Positions 1 to 8,282 of a stretch of 64,000 nucleotides of DNA are shown here, piece by piece (within the stretch, counting starts at the first letter, position 1; each line of letters begins with the position of its first letter). Both the position numbers and the translations under genes were made by a program. The DNA comes from Bdellovibrionales bacterium (lineage in GTDB: Bacteria; Bdellovibrionota; UBA1018; CAIMNF01): assembly GCA_947502835.1 (NCBI GenBank), contig CANNBJ010000003.1, positions 310,001 through 374,000 on the forward strand, read 5' to 3'. A model generated the notes under the pieces. It was given only the letters and a program-made list of their open reading frames with translations, searched no databases and had not been told where the DNA came from.

Positions 1-1235
1 TCGACAAGGTGATTCGCGCCGTTTCGAAGGTGAAGTCGCTTCTTTCCTTCCAGGAGAAAATGGATTCGAAGCTTGTGGGGCCCGAGGCACGCAAAACTCC
101 TGCCAAGGAAAAAGAAGCAATCCGCAACGACATCAAAAAGCGCGAGCGCCAGGTGGAAACCGCCTTCGAGAGCATTGCCTTCAACCGGAAGACGATCAAC
201 GTGCTCTCGGCCCAGATCAAGGATTATTGGAATCGCGGCCGTGAGCTCAATGAGGAACGCTCCAAAATTTATCAGTATCTCGGCGTGAAGGACGCGGAAG
301 CGTTCCAAACGGTTGCGGATTACATCAAGGATCCTTCGAAGATCCCTGAAACCTGCAAAAAGTTCGATCTTCCCGAGGCAAAGCTTCTTCAACTGGTGTC
401 CCAGGAGGATGAAGCGATCAAGAAGCTCGTACGTCTGGAAGGCGAGTCCGGCGTCACCGTGGAGGAACTCAAGCGCATCAACGAGAGTCTCATGATCGGA
501 GAGCGCAGAGCGGATATCGCAAAGAGCGAGCTCGTGGAGGCGAACCTTCGTCTTGTGGTTTCGATTGCCAAGAAATACACCAACCGCGGATTGCAGTTCC
601 TCGACCTGATTCAGGAAGGGAACATCGGTCTCATGAAGGCGGTCGACAAGTTCGAGTACCGCCGAGGATACAAATTCTCGACCTACGCGACTTGGTGGAT
701 TCGCCAGGCCATCACCCGCGCGATCGCAGATCAGGCCCGCACGATCCGGATCCCGGTTCACATGATTGAAACCATCAATAAGCTTGTTCGTACCTCCCGC
801 ATGCTGATGCAGCAGCTCGGACGCGAGCCTCAGCCCGAGGAGATTGCAGTCAAGATGGAGATGCCCGTCGACAAGGTTCGCAAGGTTCTGAAGATCGCAA
901 AAGAACCCATTTCGCTTGAGACTCCGATCGGTGAGGAAGAAGATTCTTCTTTAGGTGATTTTATCGAGGATAAAAACATCATCAATCCATCCGAGGCAGT
1001 GATCAGTTTGAACCTCTCCGAGCAAACCCGGAAGGTTCTCTCGACCCTCACGCCTCGCGAAGAAAAAGTGCTTCGCATGCGGTTCGGGATCGGCGAGAAG
1101 TCCGACCATACGCTTGAAGAAGTGGGGCAGGATTTCTTCGTGACCCGCGAGCGGATCCGTCAGATCGAAGCAAAGGCGCTCCGGAAACTTCGGCATCCGA
1201 GCCGATCAAAGCTTCTCAAAGCGTTCGTGGACTGA
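1..1235 (+). CDS. rpoD: RNA polymerase primary sigma factor RpoD (5' truncated by window edge)
   Basis: Primary sigma-70 factor that directs RNA polymerase to housekeeping promoters. The frame stays open through base 1 (codons gac-aag precede the GTG at 9), so the listed start is only the window edge and the N-terminal part lies upstream. Visible are the non-conserved region, then region 2 ([20 protein letters not shown], followed by [20 protein letters not shown]), region 3 and the region 4 helix-turn-helix ending [17 protein letters not shown]. These are the classical RpoD signatures rather than those of a stress sigma. The tail [13 protein letters not shown] is the normal RpoD C-terminus, so the 3' end is intact. 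mscL follows after about 60 bases with no obvious terminator. The family assignment is secure. Confidence 0.97.
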   Translation, partial: DKVIRAVSKVKSLLSFQEKMDSKLVGPEARKTPAKEKEAIRNDIKKRERQVETAFESIAFNRKTINVLSAQIKDYWNRGRELNEERSKIYQYLGVKDAEAFQTVADYIKDPSKIPETCKKFDLPEAKLLQLVSQEDEAIKKLVRLEGESGVTVEELKRINESLMIGERRADIAKSELVEANLRLVVSIAKKYTNRGLQFLDLIQEGNIGLMKAVDKFEYRRGYKFSTYATWWIRQAITRAIADQARTIRIPVHMIETINKLVRTSRMLMQQLGREPQPEEIAVKMEMPVDKVRKVLKIAKEPISLETPIGEEEDSSLGDFIEDKNIINPSEAVISLNLSEQTRKVLSTLTPREEKVLRMRFGIGEKSDHTLEEVGQDFFVTRERIRQIEAKALRKLRHPSRSKLLKAFVD

Positions 1236-1296
1236 AAAACCAAAAAATATTGCAAGTGATTGCGGCTCGGAAATATCCGATGGGGGACCCTTTTCA

Positions 1297-1596
1297 ATGG
1301 TAAAGGAATTCATAGAGTTCTTGAAGCAATACGGAGTCATCGGGCTTGCCATCGCAGTCATCATTGGCGGCAAGTTGAATGATTTCATCTCCTCTCTCGT
1401 AAATGACCTGCTCATGCCGCTGATCTTCAAGCCAGCCCTTGAGGCCGCTCAAGTGGATGACATTCGCAAGCTCAGTGCCGGTGGGGTTCTCTACGGGAAG
1501 GTGATCGGATCCGCACTTGATTTTGTGATCGTGGCATTCGTGGTGTTCATGATTGCGAAGTTCATTTTGCGCGAACAAGCCGTTTCCAAAAAGTGA
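1297..1596 (+). CDS. mscL: MscL-type mechanosensitive channel, short variant
   Basis: Inner-membrane channel of the MscL family, which releases solutes when membrane tension rises. The 99-residue protein has the MscL plan: an N-terminal amphipathic stretch (MVKEFIEFLKQYG), TM1 with AVIIGGKLNDFISSLVNDLL, a short periplasmic loop and TM2 (LDFVIVAFVVFMIAKF). It is shorter than typical MscL (about 130-150 residues) and lacks most of the cytoplasmic C-terminal helix. Compared from memory with E. coli MscL, the pore constriction Gly22 is Ala here and polar or charged residues sit just after Gly26. Channel properties may therefore differ. A G-rich ribosome-binding stretch lies about 9 bases before the ATG. 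The next gene starts 10 bases after the stop, which suggests co-transcription. Confidence 0.85.
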   Translation: MVKEFIEFLKQYGVIGLAIAVIIGGKLNDFISSLVNDLLMPLIFKPALEAAQVDDIRKLSAGGVLYGKVIGSALDFVIVAFVVFMIAKFILREQAVSKK

Positions 1597-1606
1597 GGAA
1601 TTGGGC

Positions 1607-2314
1607 ATGAAACTTTTTTTATTCTTATTGCTTCTTTCTACGAGTACCAATGCATTTGCGATCGATGGGCTCAAAAATGAATCAGAAGTCGGAGTGGTAT
1701 TGACCTCCGGAAACAACGAGGTCTCGACCATCAGTGGAAAGCAAGCATCCACCTATGTTTCAGGATTGGATACCTATTCCTTCACGGGAAGGTACCTGAC
1801 TTCTTCGAACGAAGGCATCCAGCAGGCCCTTCAGTGGGGGTTGGGTCTCAAGTATGATCGAGGGCTCGCGGATGATTTCAGTGTGTTTCTTGGTCAAATC
1901 CTGGAGAGCAACATTTTTCAAAACATCAACCAGCGGTATGCCACTGACTTGGGTGGAAAGTTTGTGTTTTACAATTCCGAAAAGGAATTCACCTGGTTTG
2001 CCGAGGGCGGTTATCGTTTCACGCGGGAGAATTATCCTTTCGGATTCAAGAATCTGAATTTTTTGCGGGTTTACACTGCGGCGGAGCGCTTTTGGAATCC
2101 GAATTTCTCGGGGAAGCTTGGGGTCGAATACCTTCCCAATCTTACCCTTTGGAAGGCCTATCAGTTGAACGCGAGCGCATCCATCAATGCAGCCGTGAAT
2201 TCCGTGTTTTCCGTGAAAACGGGTTTTGATTTTCGCTACAACAACGAGCCTCCTGCAGGGGCTCGGTCAAATTCAGATCGGATTTTCACCACGGCCCTGG
2301 TGGCGAAGTTCTAG
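1607..2314 (+). CDS. DUF481 (YdiY-like) outer-membrane beta-barrel protein
   Basis: Predicted outer-membrane protein of the DUF481/YdiY family, often called salt-induced outer membrane protein; the molecular role is unknown. I use the ATG at 1607 rather than the longer ORF start because it begins a clear signal peptide (MKLFLFLLLLSTSTNAFA) and is preceded by a gagga ribosome binding site. The mature part has alternating hydrophobic/polar strands rich in Tyr, Phe and Gly, an early VVLTSGNNEVST segment typical of the family, and a C-terminal Phe (TTALVAKF), as expected for BAM-inserted barrels. It follows mscL by 10 bases, so an osmotic-stress link is plausible but inferred. Its stop lies 4 bases from the stop of the convergent oxyR gene. 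Confidence 0.8.
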   Translation: MKLFLFLLLLSTSTNAFAIDGLKNESEVGVVLTSGNNEVSTISGKQASTYVSGLDTYSFTGRYLTSSNEGIQQALQWGLGLKYDRGLADDFSVFLGQILESNIFQNINQRYATDLGGKFVFYNSEKEFTWFAEGGYRFTRENYPFGFKNLNFLRVYTAAERFWNPNFSGKLGVEYLPNLTLWKAYQLNASASINAAVNSVFSVKTGFDFRYNNEPPAGARSNSDRIFTTALVAKF

Positions 2315-2318
2315 GCGG

Positions 2319-3266
2319 TTACTTGATCTGAATGATGTCGAGATCCGGGCTTCGCCTGAGATGTACTTCCTTCGGGAGATGGGCCTTCACGGATTCACTG
2401 ATCGCTTTCAGCACGGTCTGCTTGTACTGACTTCGACGGTACACGAGACTGACCTCCCGGGTGGGGATGGGCGATTTGATTTCCTTCAGTCGTGATCTTT
2501 TATCGGAGGCAAGCTTCAGTGCGGACATCGCAGGAAGGAGCGTGTAGCCGTGCCCGTTGTCGATCAGTTCCATGAGCATCTCCATGCTCCCGCTTTCCAA
2601 GGTGACGTTTTGGAAGACTCCCGAGGTTCTCCGGGCTGAGCACAGTTTCAAGATCTGGGTGCGCAGGCAATGTCCTTCGGTCAAGAGCCAGATCCCGTTT
2701 CCAACGAGATCCTCCTTGGTGGGGTTCTTCACCTTGGAGAGCGGGTGGGACTTCGAGGTGTATACGTGGAAAGGCTCATAATACAGGGGGCGTTCGTCAA
2801 GCGTGGGAATGTCGAGAGGAGTTGCCAGAATGGCGGCATCGAGTTCGTCCCGATCGAGCGCCTCGATGATCTGGGGAGTGGTCATTTCCCGAATGCCCAG
2901 GTTCACCTTGGGGTAAGCGGATGCAAAGGGGCCGAGGAAGCGGGGGAGGAGGTAGGGGGCGATGGTCGGGATGATTCCAAGTTTGAATTCTCCGGAGGGC
3001 TCATGAGGGGAATCCAGGGTCATGTGCTTGAGTTTGCCGTATTCTCGCAAAATGGTTTTGGCCTGCTCGATCAAGGGAATCGTCTCGGGGTTCGGAAGGA
3101 TCGGCTGCTTGGTCCGGTCAAAAAAAGTCACCCCGTACTCCTCTTCGAGTTTGTGGAGTTGCATGGAAAGGGTGGGCTGGGAGACCGAGCAGGCTGCTGC
3201 GGCCTTGCCGAAGTGGCGGTGTTTGTCGACGGCGACGAGATATTCGAGTTGGGTGATGGATGCCAT
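2319..3266 (-). CDS. oxyR: LysR-family hydrogen peroxide sensor OxyR
   Basis: LysR-type regulator of 315 residues with an N-terminal winged helix-turn-helix (FGKAAAACSVSQPTLSMQLH) and a periplasmic-binding-protein-like sensor domain. The segment GHCLRTQILKLC keeps both redox cysteines in the spacing of OxyR (Cys199 and Cys208 in E. coli), which separates it from generic LysR proteins. Known OxyR members form a disulfide on peroxide exposure and activate catalase, peroxiredoxin and iron-storage genes. The annotated ORF runs much further upstream; the ATG at 3266 is chosen because the conserved LysR N-terminus begins there and ggaga lies just before it. A consensus OxyR box sits in the divergent spacer at 3303-3317, suggesting autoregulation and control of the neighbouring gene. 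Confidence 0.93.
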   Translation of the reverse strand: MASITQLEYLVAVDKHRHFGKAAAACSVSQPTLSMQLHKLEEEYGVTFFDRTKQPILPNPETIPLIEQAKTILREYGKLKHMTLDSPHEPSGEFKLGIIPTIAPYLLPRFLGPFASAYPKVNLGIREMTTPQIIEALDRDELDAAILATPLDIPTLDERPLYYEPFHVYTSKSHPLSKVKNPTKEDLVGNGIWLLTEGHCLRTQILKLCSARRTSGVFQNVTLESGSMEMLMELIDNGHGYTLLPAMSALKLASDKRSRLKEIKSPIPTREVSLVYRRSQYKQTVLKAISESVKAHLPKEVHLRRSPDLDIIQIK

Positions 3267-3281
3267 GCATTCTCCCTGGGG

Positions 3282-3295
3282 CGCACATCTGTGCG
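3282..3295. promoter_or_regulatory. Perfect inverted repeat in oxyR 5' leader
   Basis: CGCACA and TGTGCG are separated by two bases, forming a perfect 6-2-6 inverted repeat about 15 bases upstream of the oxyR start codon. It could be a second protein-binding site or a small hairpin in the oxyR leader. No known consensus is matched. Confidence 0.4.
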
Positions 3296-3302
3296 TTCCG
3301 CT

Positions 3303-3317
3303 ATAGTTTAAATCTAT
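3303..3317. promoter_or_regulatory. OxyR-binding half-site
   Basis: The sequence ATAGTTTAAATCTAT matches every fixed position of the published OxyR motif ATAGntnnnanCTAT and is flanked by one further complementary T/A pair. It lies between the divergent oxyR and epimerase genes, in an AT-rich stretch that could also carry their promoters. The adjacent motif expected at 7-base spacing on either side is poorly conserved, so this may be a single high-affinity half-site. Confidence 0.65.
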
Positions 3318-3380
3318 AAAATATAAATTTCGATCAGTCCATACTTGTCGGAACCTTCCCGTTTCGGGTACTCTCGGCCT

Positions 3381-4757
3381 GTGAAGGTTCTCATTGCTGG
3401 AGCAAGCGGATTCATCGGAGAGGCGTTGATGGAGCGCCTTCTCCAAACCAACGACATCGAAGTCGTAGCGCTTTCGAGAAGAGTCCGGGAAAGTCACGAC
3501 CCCAGGGTTCGGTGGATCCGGTGCGACCTGTTCTCGATGAAGGACATCCAGATCGCGATGTCCGGTTGTGATGTGGCCTACTACCTCGTCCACTCGATGC
3601 TTCCCTCCGCGGATCTTTCTCAGGGTTCTTTTTATGATTTTGATTTGATTCTTGCCGACAATTTCGCCCGCTGCGCAAAGGCAGCGAAGCTTCGGCAGAT
3701 CATTTACCTCGGGGGAATGATCCCGGAGTCCGAGCAGCTCTCCTGGCATCTGAGGAGCCGCCTCGAAGTGGAGGATGCGCTTCGCGAGTCGGGAATTCCT
3801 GTCACCACTCTTCGCGCCGGCCTGATCATTGGCCAAAACGGATCTTCCTTTGAGATCCTGCGAAGACTCGTATTGCGTTTGCCCCTCATGATCTGTCCTG
3901 CGTGGACGCGGACGGAGTCCCAGCCTATCGCTCTCCCTGAAATTCTGGATGTTCTGGAAACCGTCTTGATGGATCAGTCCGTACTAGGGCGCATTTATGA
4001 TGTGGGCGGGCCCGAGGTGATGACCTACCAGAAGCTGATCCTCCTGACTGCAGATGCCCTCGGCGTGAGACGCAGGCTTTACTCTTTCAATCTCGTTCCC
4101 ATCCGGCTCTCCCGGCTCTGGGTTTCCCTGATCACGGGAAGCTCAAAGGATCTCGTGTATCCGCTGGTGCTGAGCTTAAAGCACCGGATGGTGGCAAGTC
4201 CGGAGAAGGCCTGGAGCCGTTGGAGGGAGCCCAGGATCGGCATGGGAGAGGCGCTTGCCCGTGCGATCCGTGAAAAGAGACAAGATCCCGTTTCATTACC
4301 GAGTGCGGGTGCTCAACCGGGGGGTGCCCAAAAGCCCCACGATGTGCGCTCCATTCAGCGACTGTTTCATCCCAAGGGTCGGAATGCCGAGTGGGTCGCG
4401 TCAGAATATTTCAGATGGCTGGAATCCCTGTTTGTGTTCTTGATTCGGGTCCGGATCGAGGGGAATCGCTGTACCTTTTCGTTCTTGCACCCGGGCATCC
4501 GCTTGCTGATTCTGGAGAAGAGCGAAGAACGATCCACGCCCGACCGCCAGCTCCTGTACTTGAAAGGCGGTTTGCTCGTATCAAAGAAGACCGGGCGGGG
4601 CCGTCTTGAATTCCGCGAAGCTTTGCGAGGGACGGTGATTCTTGCCGCGATCCATGAGTTTGTGCCTGCGCTCCCGTGGGTGGTGTATCGCTACACCCAA
4701 GCATTGCTCCATGTGTGGGTGATGAGGCGCTTTGAGGGCCGTCTGCGGGGAATCTAA
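3381..4757 (+). CDS. NAD(P)-dependent epimerase/dehydratase with C-terminal DUF2867 domain
   Basis: Atypical short-chain dehydrogenase fused to a DUF2867 domain. The N-terminus VKVLIAGASGFIGEALMERL carries the GxxGxxG dinucleotide-binding motif, and the NmrA/YbjT-like Rossmann part occupies roughly the first 290 residues. The last 120 residues (from about YFRWLESLFVFLIRVRIEG) look like DUF2867, a lipid-binding-like fold often fused to such epimerases. The substrate is unknown. Two starts are possible: TTG at 3345 or GTG at 3381. I chose GTG because it lies directly before the first Rossmann strand; neither has a good ribosome binding site. The upstream OxyR box suggests oxidative-stress control. 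The stop overlaps that of the convergent protease gene by 4 bases. Confidence 0.78.
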   Translation: MKVLIAGASGFIGEALMERLLQTNDIEVVALSRRVRESHDPRVRWIRCDLFSMKDIQIAMSGCDVAYYLVHSMLPSADLSQGSFYDFDLILADNFARCAKAAKLRQIIYLGGMIPESEQLSWHLRSRLEVEDALRESGIPVTTLRAGLIIGQNGSSFEILRRLVLRLPLMICPAWTRTESQPIALPEILDVLETVLMDQSVLGRIYDVGGPEVMTYQKLILLTADALGVRRRLYSFNLVPIRLSRLWVSLITGSSKDLVYPLVLSLKHRMVASPEKAWSRWREPRIGMGEALARAIREKRQDPVSLPSAGAQPGGAQKPHDVRSIQRLFHPKGRNAEWVASEYFRWLESLFVFLIRVRIEGNRCTFSFLHPGIRLLILEKSEERSTPDRQLLYLKGGLLVSKKTGRGRLEFREALRGTVILAAIHEFVPALPWVVYRYTQALLHVWVMRRFEGRLRGI

Positions 4758-5659
4758 AGTCCCGTAGTCATCAACTCCTGATAAAGCGCGGGTGATTCCT
4801 TTTGAAGGTCCTCAAGGATCTTCACCATGCTGATGGAGAGCCCGGTTCCCTTGTTTCTCAGTTTGCAACCCGAATCAAGAGCGATGCTGTAGCCATCGAT
4901 TCCGATCACTTCTCCTTCGGAATCATAAACAGGGGCGCCCGAGTTTCCACCCGAGTCATCAAGAGTTGCGGGAATGCAATGAAAGAACACGCCAGTGTCA
5001 AGGTGTCGGACAAAGTGAGCGGCCGATGCCTGAAGGCCCCTTCCAGCATAGTTCCCAACCATGCCAATCCACGAATTCTCAGAGGGGTCATAGGCTGACT
5101 TTTTCAGACGGAGCGGAAAAATGGGAGTCTCGCTCTCCGTTGCTTGAGCGTGGTCGGGGCCGGTCACACCCTTGAATCGAAGAATGCAGAGGTCCAGATT
5201 CTCAAGGCAAATTTCCACGCGCTCGGGTCTGTAGGTCTGTTCGAGAAACGGGTTCTCCATTGAGATCGAGGCAAGAGTGCTGCTGTCGAGTTTTCGGTTG
5301 AGAAGCTTTTCATCAATCCCGAGGAGGTCCTTCACAACGTGTTTGTTGGTCATGACCAGGGTGTCGGAGACCATGAAGCCGGTTCCCGCGAAGCCGCGAC
5401 TGTAACCATACCGATCCAGGTGCTTGAGGGTGAAGGTACCCCCTGCGATCTTGATTTCAAGAGCAACCTGGTCGGTGCTGAGCTCGGAAATTCTTGCTTT
5501 TTCGCTATTGGGCCATCCGGCCAAGGTCAGCGATCCACCGGCAAAATGCGGAATCACGGGTGCCCACCTTGAGATTTTACCGGGCTCCGAGTGGGCTGTT
5601 GGAACAAGGAGGGGAAGAGCGAGAACGGCGATGAATTTTCGAAGCTTTAAGATGCTCAT
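4754..5659 (-). CDS. Secreted trypsin-like serine protease
   Basis: Predicted exported S1-type serine peptidase of about 300 residues. The catalytic triad is recognisable: His in VMTNKHVVKD, Asp in ENLDLCILRF and Ser in DSGGNSGAPVYD. The pattern is closest to V8/HtrA-like trypsin folds, but no PDZ domain follows. I place the start at 5659, where MSILKLRKFIAVLALPLLVPTAHS makes a standard signal peptide. The ORF extends upstream to 5782 and neither position has a convincing Shine-Dalgarno, so the start is uncertain. The gene is divergent from the secreted family A gene. Substrates cannot be told from sequence; a housekeeping or predatory exoprotease role are both possible. Confidence 0.8.
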   Translation of the reverse strand: MSILKLRKFIAVLALPLLVPTAHSEPGKISRWAPVIPHFAGGSLTLAGWPNSEKARISELSTDQVALEIKIAGGTFTLKHLDRYGYSRGFAGTGFMVSDTLVMTNKHVVKDLLGIDEKLLNRKLDSSTLASISMENPFLEQTYRPERVEICLENLDLCILRFKGVTGPDHAQATESETPIFPLRLKKSAYDPSENSWIGMVGNYAGRGLQASAAHFVRHLDTGVFFHCIPATLDDSGGNSGAPVYDSEGEVIGIDGYSIALDSGCKLRNKGTGLSISMVKILEDLQKESPALYQELMTTGL

Positions 5660-5972
5660 GGCAGGACCGGAGGAGCAGGAACCATGCCGATGGGAGAACT
5701 CATCGAGGACGACCTCAGTGTTATTGAGTGCATGAAGAGTAGACAGTTGATCAAGAACCATACGAAACTTGGGAATATTCACTAAAACTGGTCCAATGAA
5801 AAATCATTCCGGTACCTGAGGTTTGGATCATGTGGTTAGGGGAATTCTATTCAAGTCCACGCCAGGCGGAGATGCTGAATCCAACAGGATTCAATGAAAT
5901 TCATTGTAAAAAATCGGAATTCAATTAAAACCTGCCAAGAACCCGGTCAAATGGATTAAACTGAATTTGGGC
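5660..5972. other. Divergent intergenic region with an AT-rich perfect palindrome
   Basis: About 310 bases between the protease and the family A gene. The left third could still encode an N-terminal extension of the protease. The remainder is AT-rich, with a perfect inverted repeat at 5892-5906 (arms of 7 around one base) and several gaattc/attca repeats, and it must hold the promoters of both genes. No terminator, tRNA or known riboswitch was seen. Confidence 0.5.
5892..5906. promoter_or_regulatory. Candidate operator palindrome CAATGAA-A-TTCATTG
   Basis: A perfect 7-1-7 inverted repeat located about 65 bases upstream of the family A start codon and in the shared divergent promoter region. 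Size and symmetry suit a dimeric repressor or activator. The cognate regulator is unknown, and AT-rich DNA produces such repeats by chance at some rate. Confidence 0.35.
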
Positions 5973-7460
5973 ATGAAAAAAAGAATTGGATTCAAAACAA
6001 AGGTCTTTGGTGTCTTGGCAGTGTTAACAGGAATCCTCCTCACGGATTCCCGTCACAGTTTCGCTTCAAACGGGAATTCGTGCTCCAATTCAGCTCCTCA
6101 GGAGGGACTTTGCAAGGGGGTGTTCCTTGTAGATCTTTCCTTTTGTGAAAGTTGTGCGATCAAGGAGAACGCGGCGAGACTCCAAACACCCCCCGATTTC
6201 CGGAATCGTGACTTCTTTGACAAAATGGTGAAAAACGCGTTTGAGGGGGCCCAATTCCAAGGCAACTATCGCGGGTATCAGGAAGAGCCTGGATTTCAGA
6301 AAGAACTTGAAGCGTACAAACCGGTATTCAGCGCCTTTCAGGAAGCACAGAAGAGAGTCAAGGATCTGGATGAAAGGCGAAAATCCGGAAGACCTGTGAG
6401 CGGGATTGAAGCGGAGAGCGCTAATCAGAACCTCAAGACTGCCTACCAAAAACTTTTGGATGGTTCGAGAAAACTTGAGCAGGTTCGAGCCAGCCTCAGC
6501 AAGCCGTGGTTTGAATCTTATTTGAGTGACTTTCAAAAACGTTTGAAAGCCGGGGATGTCAAGGCAAAGGTTCAGGATCTGGCGAAATCCAAATTCTGTG
6601 CCTATGGGGTGGAGATGAGGATGCTGCCTGTTCCCGGGATTCAAGTCAGTCGGTTTGATCTTTCGAATTCTGGCGATTCCATTCGACGAAAACAGGCAAT
6701 CGATACGGCACGATCGGAGCTTTCCGAGAGAATCAAGAATGCGGAAAGCTCTGGCGACACCTTTTGTTCCGCACCGACTCGAATGAATTCCCTCTTGGAG
6801 AGTATCCCGAAACGGGAGTCGCTCACCCTGACGCAGGAGGAATTCTTTGCAGACAACCAGACCACCCTGACCCCGGCACAACTGAAAAAGATTCAGGCAA
6901 GAATCGATCAGTCGCTGATCCCTTCGGCTCCGGGCTGCAAGAAGACTATCAAATCCCTGGATCTTCAGACCTCGGCGAACGCCCTTGCCAATACCGGATC
7001 GGTTTGGGGAACGCCCGAGAATCGATTCAACTTCGAGTCGCTGTCAAGCGAGAGGGCGCAGAGTCTTGCGGCTGTGGTCACGTCGCATTTAACTGCCCGT
7101 TCCTCGTCTTCCGGCGGAACAATTGAGATCACGGAGGCTGCGAAGGAGGCAAGGATTGATTCCTCTGGAGAAAACGGAGATGGAACCAGTGGTCCCTGTC
7201 CCTATGAGATGAGGAATGTTCCGGGAGATCCGGGAGGGGACAGCGGGAAGATAATGATCGTGAAGAAGCCCGGCGCCGACAAACAGTTCGAGGACAAGCT
7301 GAAGGAAGCGAAATTCGCTCGAATCGACATTGAAACTGTCGAAAATTGTCCCGCGGTCAAGGAAGAGGAGGAAGCCTCCGGAACAGCCGCGCCAAAACGA
7401 GTCGATTACTTCGCAACAAAGTGCTTTCAGGCCGAGATCTCTTGCAGGGCGGGACCATAG
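5973..7460 (+). CDS. Secreted Cys-containing protein, family member A (OmpA-like C-terminal segment)
   Basis: Function not recognised. The ATG at 5973 is preferred over the TTG two codons upstream. Residues 1-32 form a signal peptide. After it comes a conserved cysteine motif (CESCAIKENAARLQ), then a long helical, Lys/Glu/Gln-rich middle, probably coiled coil. Further on is a region (KTIKSLDLQTSAN, then FNFESLSSERAQSL) that resembles the strand and LSxxRAxxV helix of OmpA-like peptidoglycan-binding domains, followed by GTSGPCPYEM and a C-terminal pair of cysteines. The minus-strand gene at 14951-16363 carries the same motifs in the same order, so this is one of two divergent paralogs in the window. 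Even numbers of periplasmic cysteines suggest disulfides. An envelope structural role is inference. Confidence 0.75.
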   Translation: MKKRIGFKTKVFGVLAVLTGILLTDSRHSFASNGNSCSNSAPQEGLCKGVFLVDLSFCESCAIKENAARLQTPPDFRNRDFFDKMVKNAFEGAQFQGNYRGYQEEPGFQKELEAYKPVFSAFQEAQKRVKDLDERRKSGRPVSGIEAESANQNLKTAYQKLLDGSRKLEQVRASLSKPWFESYLSDFQKRLKAGDVKAKVQDLAKSKFCAYGVEMRMLPVPGIQVSRFDLSNSGDSIRRKQAIDTARSELSERIKNAESSGDTFCSAPTRMNSLLESIPKRESLTLTQEEFFADNQTTLTPAQLKKIQARIDQSLIPSAPGCKKTIKSLDLQTSANALANTGSVWGTPENRFNFESLSSERAQSLAAVVTSHLTARSSSSGGTIEITEAAKEARIDSSGENGDGTSGPCPYEMRNVPGDPGGDSGKIMIVKKPGADKQFEDKLKEAKFARIDIETVENCPAVKEEEEASGTAAPKRVDYFATKCFQAEISCRAGP

Positions 7461-7499
7461 AGGTTCGCTGCCTTTGATGTGGTGGGCAGTTCAGGTCTC

Positions 7500-8282
7500 T
7501 TACAGATACAATCGATCCGGATCAATCTTATCCCGAAGAATCTCAAGGGTTTTTGTATCCGGATCCGGAATGGTCCGAAGGCTTGGCGCGATCTTCAGAT
7601 CCCAGCCACAGTTCTGTTTCACTTGCTCGACCGTCACGCCATCAAAGATTTCGGTCAGCGTGAACTCGCCATCGATCATCTCAAGAACCCCGAGATCCGT
7701 AATCGCCTTGGTGGGGCCACCGCCCGGAAGTTTCAGGTCAACGCGGGTCTTGCCCAGATACTTTGAGGGTTTTGTTGAGTCCATGCGGGAGCCGGGGCTT
7801 GTGACAAAATCGCATTTCGCAACAAAGCTCTTCGGACTCATTCGCATCATGATGAGCACTCGTTGCGAATGGGTTGCGATTTCGCAGGCTCCGCCCGATC
7901 CCGGAAGGCGGATCTTCGGGTTGTCGTATTCGCCGATCACGGTCGTGTTGATGTTTCCATAACGATCAACCTGGGCTCCGCCCAAGAACCCCACTTCGAT
8001 GAGTCCGCCCTGCAAATACTGCTGAAAAATATCGGCCTGCGAAACAATCGCCAAAGAATCAGTCACGAGGGTCGGGTCGCCGATGGAAACCGGAAGACGC
8101 GCAGGGAGGGTTCCGATTGTCCCGCTTTCATAGATCATGAAAAGCTCCGGAGCATGGATGGCACGCGCGAGGTTGCAGGCAAGATTTGGAAGTCCGATTC
8201 CGACGAACACGACTTCGCGGTTTTTCAGTTCCTGGGATGCACGGACCGCCATGCGTTCGGAGGGTTTCAGATTAGTATCCAT
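7500..8282 (-). CDS. CoA-transferase family I, subunit B (glutaconate/3-oxoacid type)
   Basis: Beta subunit of a family I CoA-transferase, which moves CoA between acyl groups through a glutamyl-CoA thioester. The 260-residue protein has the subunit B features GIGLPNLACNLA, the catalytic Glu context LFMIYESGTIG and GFLGGAQVDRYGNINTTVIG. It starts 11 bases inside the end of the subunit A gene, so the pair is translationally coupled. The sequence suits the glutaconate CoA-transferase (GctB-like) branch at least as well as SCOT/AtoA, so the acyl substrate is left open. Neighbouring aminotransferases and an aldehyde dehydrogenase suggest it activates a mono- or dicarboxylic acid produced from an amino acid. 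Confidence 0.88.
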   Translation of the reverse strand: MDTNLKPSERMAVRASQELKNREVVFVGIGLPNLACNLARAIHAPELFMIYESGTIGTLPARLPVSIGDPTLVTDSLAIVSQADIFQQYLQGGLIEVGFLGGAQVDRYGNINTTVIGEYDNPKIRLPGSGGACEIATHSQRVLIMMRMSPKSFVAKCDFVTSPGSRMDSTKPSKYLGKTRVDLKLPGGGPTKAITDLGVLEMIDGEFTLTEIFDGVTVEQVKQNCGWDLKIAPSLRTIPDPDTKTLEILRDKIDPDRLYL

